Assembly (NCBI GenBank): GCA_050955105.1
Contig: JBPBQZ010000007.1
Coordinates: 1-27,241, forward strand
DNA from: JBPBQZ01 sp050955105
GTDB lineage: Bacteria; Pseudomonadota; Gammaproteobacteria; Burkholderiales; Burkholderiaceae
Direction of reading: 5' to 3'
DNA: 27,241 nucleotides
Part shown: positions 21,690-27,241 of the stretch, piece after piece
Numbering within the stretch: the stretch's first letter is position 1
Layout of the letters: each line of letters opens with the position of its first letter
Made by a program: the position numbers and the translations under genes
Notes under the pieces: model-generated
What the model saw: only the letters and a program-made list of their open reading frames with translations
What the model was told of the DNA's origin: nothing
Databases searched by the model: none

Positions 21690-23155
21690 GCTACGCGTTG
21701 CCGTGCGGCGGCGTACCTTTGCAAGGCCTGTTCGCGCGCTACCGCATGGTCGACGATGGGTAGCGGATAATCGGCGCCGAGCGTCAGCCCGGCGGCCTGC
21801 AACACCTCGGGTTTCGCCAGCCAGGGCGCATGGATCGCCTTGGCCGGCAAGCGCGCCAGTTCCGGCACGAAGGCGCGGATGAACGTGCCTTCGGCGTCGA
21901 ATCGGGTCGACTGGGTAAGCGGATTGAAAATGCGGAAGTAGGGCTGTGCGTCGCAGCCGGTGGACGCCGCCCATTGCCAATTGCCGTTATTGGCCGACAG
22001 GTCGAAGTCGTTCAGTTCGCGTTCGAAGTAAGCCTCGCCCAGGCGCCAGTCAAGGCCGAGATCTTTGCAGAGAAAGCTGGCGACCACCATGCGCAGCCGA
22101 TTGTGCATATAGCCGGTGGTGTTGATTTGCCGCATCGCCGCATCGACGAGCGGATACCCGGTTTGTCCGGCGCACCAGGCCTTGAAGTGCGCGTCCGCGG
22201 TTTTGCCGCTCGCCCATTCGATGCGGTCGAATTCTTCCCTGAACGCGCGGTGGGCGCCCGGCTGGCCGACCCGCGGATGATGAAACAGCACGTTGAAAAA
22301 GAAGTCCCGCCAGGCCAGTTCCGACAGCCACACTTCGGCGCCGCCCGCCTCGGCGTGATCGTGCAGCCGCGCCCAGGCGGCGCGCGCGGCGGCGCGGATC
22401 GACAGCGTGCCGTGCCGCAAATGTACAGACAGCAGACTAGAGCCTTTCACCGAGGGAATTTCGCGCGCCTTGGCGTAGTGGCCGATGCGGGCGACGAAAT
22501 CGTCGAGCAATACCAGCGCACCGCGCTCGCCGGTGGGCACGCCGGGCGCCTGGGCGTGCCCGAATCCCAATTTCTTCAGCGGCGGCAGCTTGTGCGCCAG
22601 ACTCCTCGGCACGGCGGTCAACGCATGCAGATGGTCCTCGACCGGATACGGGCTGAACGCCGCTGGCCCGGCTTGCGACAGCCATTTGCGCTTGTAAGGC
22701 GAATAGACGGTATAGGGCTCGTTTTGCGCGCTCAACACCTCGTCCTGCTCAAAAATAACCTGGTCTTTGAAGGTAAACAGAGCGATGCCATGCGCCGCCA
22801 GCGCGTCGCCGACCGCGTGGTCGCGCGCAAGCGTGGCGGGCTCGTAGTCGCGGTTGGCGAATACGGCTTGCACGGGCGCGCGGCGCGCCGTGTCGAGCAC
22901 CATCTCGAGTGCCTGCCCGTGGCGCACGATCAGGGCGCTGCCGGCTTCGCCCAGGCGTTCGTCGAGTTCGTGCAGCGCCGCGTGGATAAAGGCGACGCGG
23001 CGATCGGAATCCGGCAAATCGTGCAGGATGTCGCTGTCGAATACGAACAGGCACAGGACGCGGCGACACTGCGTCAACGCGTGGTAGAGTGCCGCATGGT
23101 CGGCGATCCGTAGATCGCGCCTGAACCATACGAGGCCCTGGTCGAACGCTGGCAT
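21686..23155 (-). CDS. phrB: Deoxyribodipyrimidine photolyase (class I CPD photolyase)
   Basis: This encodes 489 residues, close to the E. coli PhrB length. The N-terminal antenna-binding Rossmann domain begins LVWFRRDLRIADHAAL. The C-terminal FAD domain is intact: RHGTLSIRAAARAAW, ELAWRDFFFNVLFHHP, TGYPLVDAAMRQINTTGYMHN, RLRMVVASFLCKDLGLDW and the signature NGNWQWAASTGCDAQPYFRI. It should repair cyclobutane pyrimidine dimers in DNA using blue light. ATG 23155 has GAGGA ten bases upstream. The gene is divergent from yqgE with only 33 bp between the two starts, and its TAG stop overlaps the rubredoxin stop in a tail-to-tail arrangement. Cryptochrome-like function is less likely given the full photolyase signature. 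Confidence 0.97.
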   Translation of the reverse strand: MPAFDQGLVWFRRDLRIADHAALYHALTQCRRVLCLFVFDSDILHDLPDSDRRVAFIHAALHELDERLGEAGSALIVRHGQALEMVLDTARRAPVQAVFANRDYEPATLARDHAVGDALAAHGIALFTFKDQVIFEQDEVLSAQNEPYTVYSPYKRKWLSQAGPAAFSPYPVEDHLHALTAVPRSLAHKLPPLKKLGFGHAQAPGVPTGERGALVLLDDFVARIGHYAKAREIPSVKGSSLLSVHLRHGTLSIRAAARAAWARLHDHAEAGGAEVWLSELAWRDFFFNVLFHHPRVGQPGAHRAFREEFDRIEWASGKTADAHFKAWCAGQTGYPLVDAAMRQINTTGYMHNRLRMVVASFLCKDLGLDWRLGEAYFERELNDFDLSANNGNWQWAASTGCDAQPYFRIFNPLTQSTRFDAEGTFIRAFVPELARLPAKAIHAPWLAKPEVLQAAGLTLGADYPLPIVDHAVAREQALQRYAAARQRVA

Positions 23156-23172
23156 GCTGGTTTCGTCCTCTT

Positions 23173-23181
23173 TGATAAAAT
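23173..23181 (+). promoter_or_regulatory. Possible extended -10 element for the yqgE-pyr operon
   Basis: TGATAAAAT fits an extended -10 (TGnTATAAT) with one hexamer mismatch. Initiation would fall about 23188, next to the ATG of yqgE at 23189, implying a leaderless or almost leaderless message; no Shine-Dalgarno precedes that ATG. No convincing -35 is visible. Confidence 0.4.
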
Positions 23182-23188
23182 CGCGATT

Positions 23189-23764
23189 ATGGCCAATTCA
23201 AACGATCGCATAAATCTGACCAATCAGTTCCTGATCGCCATGCCGAACATGGCCGATCCGACCTTCTCCGGTACCGTGGTCTATCTTTGCGATCACACCG
23301 AGCGGGGCGCGCTGGGGCTGGTGATCAACCGTCCGACCGACATCGACCTCAAGTCGCTGTTCAGCCGCATTGAACTGAAACTTGAGATCGAGCCCCTGTT
23401 ACATCTTCCAGTGTACTTTGGCGGCCCGGTTCAAACCGAGCGCGGTTTCGTGCTGCACGAGGCCGGCGACCATACCTACACCTCGTCGATGGCGGTGCCG
23501 GGCGGTTTGTCGATGACGACTTCGAAAGACGTGCTCGAAGCCGTGGCCAGTGGCCGCGGCCCGGAGAAATTCCTGTTGACGCTTGGTCACGCGGGCTGGG
23601 GTGCCGGCCAATTGGAAGAGGAAATCTCGCGCAACGGCTGGCTGACGGTGCAGGCCGACCCGCAAATCGTCTTCGACGTGCCTGCGGAACAGCGGCAAGA
23701 AGCCGCGCTGTCGCTGCTCGGCGTGTCGCTGTCGATGCTTTCCGGCGAGGCAGGACACGCATGA
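23189..23764 (+). CDS. yqgE: YqgE/AlgH family protein (UPF0301)
   Basis: This encodes 191 residues, the usual family length. Family features are clear: LTNQFLIAMPNMADPTFSGT at the N-terminus, VVYLCDHTERGALGLVINRP, the segment LPVYFGGPVQTERGFVLH and the C-terminal GHAGWGAGQLEEEISRNGWL. The biochemical role of the family remains unsettled; AlgH in Pseudomonas was linked to alginate regulation. In proteobacteria the gene is typically next to ruvX/yqgF, as here: the stop overlaps the ruvX start in an ATGA arrangement (23761-23764), indicating translational coupling. It is the first gene of a five-gene plus-strand run leading into pyrimidine biosynthesis, and the upstream gap to the divergent photolyase start is only 33 bp. 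Confidence 0.97.
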   Translation: MANSNDRINLTNQFLIAMPNMADPTFSGTVVYLCDHTERGALGLVINRPTDIDLKSLFSRIELKLEIEPLLHLPVYFGGPVQTERGFVLHEAGDHTYTSSMAVPGGLSMTTSKDVLEAVASGRGPEKFLLTLGHAGWGAGQLEEEISRNGWLTVQADPQIVFDVPAEQRQEAALSLLGVSLSMLSGEAGHA

Positions 23765-24207
23765 ACGGCGAGGCGACGCTGCTCGCCTTCGACTATGGCG
23801 AAAAGCGTATTGGCGTGGCAATCGGCAATATGTTGCTGCGCCAGGCGCGCGCCTTGACCGTCATTCCGAATCGCAACCGCGCCTATCGCTTCGAGGCAAT
23901 TGCGCGTCTGCTGGCCGAATGGCTGCCGCAGGCGCTGATCGTCGGCTTGCCGCTGCACACTGATGGTCAGCCACATGCGATGACGCAACAGGCGCGGCGT
24001 TTCGGCAACCAATTGCATGGCCGTTTCGGCTTGCCTGTGAGTTGGGTGGACGAGCGCTATTCGTCGGTGGAGGCGGCCTCGCTCAATCCTGGCCGGGCGG
24101 CCGCCGAACACCTCGACGCGCACGCCGCGCAAGTGATTCTTCAACAATATTTCGATGAACCGAGCGCCATCGCCCTGTCGGCTGGCGTCGCCGGTCCGAC
24201 ACCTTGA
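23761..24207 (+). CDS. ruvX: RuvX/YqgF RNase H-fold nuclease (putative Holliday junction resolvase, 16S rRNA processing)
   Basis: This encodes 148 residues. The RNase H-fold active-site pieces are present: LLAFDYGEKRIGVAIGN with the first catalytic Asp, LIVGLPLHTDGQPHAMTQ, the SWVDERYSS strand with the catalytic Glu, and LDAHAAQVILQQYF with the last catalytic Asp. The family is annotated as putative Holliday junction resolvase and, in E. coli, is implicated in maturation of the 16S rRNA 5' end. It starts in an ATGA overlap with yqgE. Its TGA lies 41 bp before the pyrR ATG, so it is embedded in the operon. Confidence 0.97.
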   Translation: MNGEATLLAFDYGEKRIGVAIGNMLLRQARALTVIPNRNRAYRFEAIARLLAEWLPQALIVGLPLHTDGQPHAMTQQARRFGNQLHGRFGLPVSWVDERYSSVEAASLNPGRAAAEHLDAHAAQVILQQYFDEPSAIALSAGVAGPTP

Positions 24208-24248
24208 CCCTAAGCCTCGACACGCGGCCGGGCGTTTTCCGGAAACCC

Positions 24249-24842
24249 ATGAAACCATTCGACGCCGAAGCGCTGTACCGGATTCTCTACGAACAAGTCC
24301 GGCAGGCGTATGGCGATCAACTGTTCGCGCCGGACGGTGTGGCACTGGTCGGCATTCACAGTGGCGGCGCTTGGCTGGCCGAGCGTTTTGCGGCCGACCT
24401 GGCGCAGGACGCGCCAGATGCACGACCGGCCAGCGAAGCCGATGCGGTGCGCACGTCGGCGCCTGCCGCGACTCAATCATCCTTGCCGTTCGGCGTGGTG
24501 AATGTGGCGCTGCACCGCGACGACTATGCGCACAAGGGCCTGCACGCGCGGCCCAGCCCCACGCAACTGCCTTTCAGCGTCGAAGGTCGACGCATTTTGT
24601 TGCTCGACGACGTGCTTTTCACGGGCCGCACGATTCGCGCGGCGCTGAATGAACTGTATGACTATGGGCGACCCGCCTCGGTGGAGTTGGCGGTGCTGGT
24701 GGACCGCGGCGAGCGCGAGCTGCCGGTCGCCGCGCGCTTCGTTGGTTGCGTGGCCGAAGTGCCGCGCGATCGTACGCTGGTGCTGACGCGTGCCGACGAC
24801 GGCAGCCTGACCTTCGACACCGAACCGAGCACCGAAGCATAA
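24249..24842 (+). CDS. pyrR: PyrR family bifunctional regulator / uracil phosphoribosyltransferase
   Basis: ATG 24249 gives 197 residues, with GGAA six bases upstream; a TTG at 24204 overlapping the ruvX stop is the longer, less likely start. The PRPP-binding loop ILLLDDVLFTGRTIRAALNEL, followed by VELAVLVDRGERELPVAARFVG, identifies PyrR rather than a plain phosphoribosyltransferase. PyrR converts uracil and PRPP to UMP and, in Gram-positive bacteria, binds pyr mRNA. Between LAERFAADLAQ and FGVVNVALHRDDY there is an extra Ala/Pro/Asp-rich segment of about 25-30 residues, which makes the protein longer than the usual 170-180. Only 15 bp separate it from pyrB and no attenuator is seen, so RNA-based regulation in cis is not supported here. 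Confidence 0.95.
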   Translation: MKPFDAEALYRILYEQVRQAYGDQLFAPDGVALVGIHSGGAWLAERFAADLAQDAPDARPASEADAVRTSAPAATQSSLPFGVVNVALHRDDYAHKGLHARPSPTQLPFSVEGRRILLLDDVLFTGRTIRAALNELYDYGRPASVELAVLVDRGERELPVAARFVGCVAEVPRDRTLVLTRADDGSLTFDTEPSTEA

Positions 24843-24857
24843 GAACCCTTAGATACG

Positions 24858-25877
24858 ATGAACAGCAATCTTCCAGGTCCGTCTGTCCCCAAAGTTGCCG
24901 CGCTGCCGCGCCAGGGCTTCCTGCGCGGCAATCCGCAACTCACCCGCAATGGTGAATTGAAGCATCTGCTAACCATAGAAGGTCTGCCGCGCGCCATCAT
25001 CACGCATATTCTGGACACGGCCGAGACTTTCGTCGGCGTGACCGATCGCGAAGTGAAGAAGGTGCCGCTGCTGCGCGGCAAGTCGGTCTTCAACCTGTTT
25101 TTCGAGAATTCCACGCGTACCCGCACCACCTTCGAGATTGCCGCCAAGCGCTTGTCGGCCGATGTGTTGAATCTGAATATCAGCGCTTCCTCCACCAGCA
25201 AAGGCGAGTCGCTGCTCGACACCATCAACAATCTGTCGGCAATGCACGCCGACATGTTCGTGGTGCGCCATGCGCAAAGTGGTGCGCCATATCTGATCGC
25301 CCAACATTGTGCGCCGCACGTACACGTGATCAATGCGGGCGATGGCCGGCATGCGCATCCGACGCAGGGCCTGCTGGATATGTATACGATCCGGCGCTAC
25401 AAGCACGATTTCACCAAACTGACGGTGGCCATCGTCGGCGATATCCTGCATTCGCGGGTGGCGCGCTCGGATATCCACGCGTTGACGACCTTGGGCGTTC
25501 CCGAGGTGCGAGCCATCGGGCCGCGTACCTTGTTGCCCGGTGGCCTCGAGCAGTTGGGCGTGCGCGTCTTCACCGACATGGATGAAGGGTTGCGCGGCGT
25601 CGATGTGATCATCATGCTGCGCTTGCAGAACGAGCGCATGAGCGGCGCGCTGCTACCTTCGGCGCAAGAGTATTTCAAGAAATGGGGGCTGACGCCGGAA
25701 CGCCTGGCACTGGCCAGCCCCGACGCCATCGTCATGCATCCGGGGCCGATGAACCGCGGCGTCGAAATCGATTCGCAAGTGGCCGATGGGCCGCAGTCGG
25801 TGATCCTGGAGCAAGTGACCTATGGCATTGCCGTGCGCATGGCGGTAATGAGCATCGTCGCGGGCAATAACGACTAG
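24858..25877 (+). CDS. pyrB: Aspartate carbamoyltransferase catalytic subunit
   Basis: This encodes 339 residues. The carbamoyl-phosphate site FFENSTRTRTTFEIAAKRL, the HPTQGLLDMYTI segment, the lysine loop near SASSTSKGESLLDT and the aspartate-side motif MHPGPMNRGVEIDS are all intact, so it should be active in forming carbamoyl-aspartate, the first committed step of pyrimidine synthesis. The N-terminus has about 35 extra residues before the first helix, as in class A ATCases of Pseudomonas-type bacteria, where pyrB pairs with an inactive dihydroorotase homologue to form a dodecamer. The next gene encodes just such a homologue, 65 bp downstream, so the same assembly is expected. No pyrI regulatory subunit gene is present. 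Confidence 0.97.
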   Translation: MNSNLPGPSVPKVAALPRQGFLRGNPQLTRNGELKHLLTIEGLPRAIITHILDTAETFVGVTDREVKKVPLLRGKSVFNLFFENSTRTRTTFEIAAKRLSADVLNLNISASSTSKGESLLDTINNLSAMHADMFVVRHAQSGAPYLIAQHCAPHVHVINAGDGRHAHPTQGLLDMYTIRRYKHDFTKLTVAIVGDILHSRVARSDIHALTTLGVPEVRAIGPRTLLPGGLEQLGVRVFTDMDEGLRGVDVIIMLRLQNERMSGALLPSAQEYFKKWGLTPERLALASPDAIVMHPGPMNRGVEIDSQVADGPQSVILEQVTYGIAVRMAVMSIVAGNND

Positions 25878-25942
25878 TGTCGGCAAAGCTTGGGGCCGCG
25901 CTGGCAGCTTCGTATAAAAAGACTGTGAACGGAATCACCTGA

Positions 25943-27217
25943 ATGAAGATTCAAATCGAAGGCGGCACCGTGATCGATCCGGCGGCAGGCAGCCGGCGGT
26001 TGGCCGATGTTTTTATCGCGGACGGCCGCATCGCGTCGATCGGGGCCGCGCCCGCCGGCTTTGTCGCCGAGCGCCGCATCGATGCGCGTGGCTTGATCGT
26101 GGCGCCGGGGCTGGTCGATGTGTGCGCGCGGCTGCGCGAGCCCGGCTATGAATATAAAGCGACGCTGCAATCGGAAATGGCGGCGGCGCTGGCAGGCGGC
26201 GTAACCAGCGTGGTGTGCCTGCCCGACACCGACCCGCCGCTCGACGAACCGGGCCTGGTGGAGATGCTGAAGTTTCGCGCCGGCAAGCTGGTGCGTGCGC
26301 ATGTGTATCCGCTGGGCGCGCTGACGGTCGGGCTGCGCGGCCAGGTGATTACCGAGATGGTGGAATTGACCGAAGCCGGCTGCGTCGGTTTCTCGCAAGC
26401 CGATGTGCCCATCGACGACTATCAAATCCTGTTGCGCGCGCTCGAATATGCAACCACGCACGGCTACACCGTGTGGCTGCGGCCGCAGGACGCGAGTCTG
26501 GCGCGCGATGGCGTGGCGGCCGCCGGCGCGGTGGCGTCGCGGCTCGGCCTGTCGGGTATACCCGTCGAAGCTGAGACGATCGCGCTGCACGCCTATTTTG
26601 AACTGATGCGGGCCAGCGGCGCGCGTGTACACATTTCGCATTTGTCGTCGGCGCCGGGCATTGAACTGGTGCGACGCGCCAAGGCGGCGGGGCTTGCGGT
26701 GAGTTGCGACGTAACCATCAATCACTTGCATCTGACCGACGTCGACATCGGCTATTTCGATTCGCAGTGCCGGTTCGACCCGCCGTTGCGCGGCCAGCGC
26801 GACCGCGATGCGATACGCGCGGCCGTGATGGACGGCACCATCGACGTGATCTGTTCGGACCACACACCGGTCGACGACGACGAGAAGCTGCTGCCTTTCG
26901 GCGAAGCGTCGCCGGGCGCCACCGGTTTGGAATTGCTGCTGTCGCTGACGGTAAAGTGGGCTAAGGAAATGCGTATCCCGCTGGAACACGCGTTGGCCAG
27001 TGTCACCAGCCGCGCCGCGGCGGTGATCGGTGTAGATGGCGGCCGCGTGGTGCCGGGCGCGGTGGCCGACTTGTGCCTGTTCGATCCGGATGCCTATTGG
27101 ACGGTCGCCGCGGCGAAACTGGTGAGCCAAGGCCACAACACGCCATTCGACGGTTACGAACTGCCTGGCCAGGTGCAGGCTACGCTGGTCGCCGGCCGGA
27201 TCGCGTTCGAGCGATGA
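25943..27217 (+). CDS. pyrX: Dihydroorotase-like protein, probably inactive (PyrC'/PyrX type)
   Basis: This encodes 424 residues of amidohydrolase fold related to type I dihydroorotase (IDARGLIVAPGLVDV at the N-terminus, DHTPVDDDEKLLPFGEASPG near the C-terminus). The metal-binding His-x-His of active enzymes (usually DVHVHLREPG) reads DVCARLREPG here, so both ligands are lost. The region where active enzymes carry a metal-binding His in an HxED context reads LRPQDASLARDG, and the VTPHH-type segment reads VTINHLHLT. The later His (HISHLSS) and the Asp of DHTP remain. This pattern matches the pseudo-dihydroorotases that stabilise class A aspartate transcarbamoylase, so a structural role with PyrB is likely and an active pyrC should be elsewhere in the genome. 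The ATG has GGAA about nine bases upstream; the stop overlaps the next start as ATGA. Confidence 0.93.
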   Translation: MKIQIEGGTVIDPAAGSRRLADVFIADGRIASIGAAPAGFVAERRIDARGLIVAPGLVDVCARLREPGYEYKATLQSEMAAALAGGVTSVVCLPDTDPPLDEPGLVEMLKFRAGKLVRAHVYPLGALTVGLRGQVITEMVELTEAGCVGFSQADVPIDDYQILLRALEYATTHGYTVWLRPQDASLARDGVAAAGAVASRLGLSGIPVEAETIALHAYFELMRASGARVHISHLSSAPGIELVRRAKAAGLAVSCDVTINHLHLTDVDIGYFDSQCRFDPPLRGQRDRDAIRAAVMDGTIDVICSDHTPVDDDEKLLPFGEASPGATGLELLLSLTVKWAKEMRIPLEHALASVTSRAAAVIGVDGGRVVPGAVADLCLFDPDAYWTVAAAKLVSQGHNTPFDGYELPGQVQATLVAGRIAFER

Positions 27218-27241
27218 ACCGCGTGCCCGAGGGTTCGCCGC
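27214..27241 (+). CDS. Start of next operon gene, cut by window edge
   Basis: An ATG at 27214 overlaps the stop of the pyrC-like gene (ATGA) and stays open to the window end (MNRVPEGSP). Nine residues are too few to identify. In related Burkholderiales an acyltransferase gene (plsC) often follows here; that is expectation from synteny and cannot be read from these bases. Confidence 0.4.

Noticed and set aside
21830..23113. 427-codon frame opposite the photolyase gene
   Set aside because: The photolyase on the other strand has full-length conserved motifs; this frame has none and is a shadow.
24207..24857. PyrR-dependent attenuator or pyr-box between ruvX, pyrR and pyrB
   Set aside because: The gaps are 41 and 15 bp with no competing hairpins.
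25874..27136. 420-codon frame opposite the pyrC-like gene
   Set aside because: His/Arg/Gln-rich sequence with no domain, entirely antisense to a conserved gene.

Overview
The window is GC-rich chromosomal DNA that looks betaproteobacterial, most likely Burkholderiales/Burkholderiaceae. The case rests on the groES-groEL locus carrying both a sigma32-type promoter and a CIRCE element, a GroEL tail rich in GGM repeats, and the gene order yqgE-ruvX-pyrR-pyrB-pyrC-like. The family assignment is by recognition, without a database search. No RNA gene, insertion sequence, CRISPR array or prophage is visible.

Left third (1-11441, all minus strand): an apparent four-gene operon for exported, envelope-associated proteins. 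In transcription order these are a small exported DUF11-type protein with an (Ala-Pro-Val)n linker encoded by a 9-bp tandem repeat, an 894-aa exported DUF11-type protein, a 2194-aa modular protein (signal peptide, DUF11, SdrD/Cna-B-like and bacterial Ig-like domains, then a C-terminal part of about 800 aa that looks like an outer-membrane beta-barrel), and a fourth exported protein that runs off the left edge. The second and third proteins share a short N-terminal motif. A large two-part inverted repeat lies just upstream of the first gene. This is the least explained part of the window.

Middle (11668-18093): a DHA1-type MFS exporter and a 1.4-kaa soluble CheB-CheR-PAS-histidine kinase-receiver hybrid, both on the minus strand, then a small exported chalcone-isomerase-like protein on the plus strand.

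Right part (18133-27241): the heat-shock groES-groEL operon, ending at a bidirectional terminator shared with a convergent ThiD-family kinase gene whose active-site Cys is replaced by Asp. Next come a 56-aa rubredoxin gene whose stop codon overlaps that of a convergent class I DNA photolyase, and a tightly packed plus-strand operon: yqgE, ruvX, pyrR, pyrB and a dihydroorotase homologue that has lost most of its metal ligands (a PyrC'/PyrX-type pseudo-enzyme). A further gene starts at the right edge. The last block covers pyrimidine biosynthesis (aspartate transcarbamoylase plus its probable structural partner), a PyrR-family protein and two conserved housekeeping genes.
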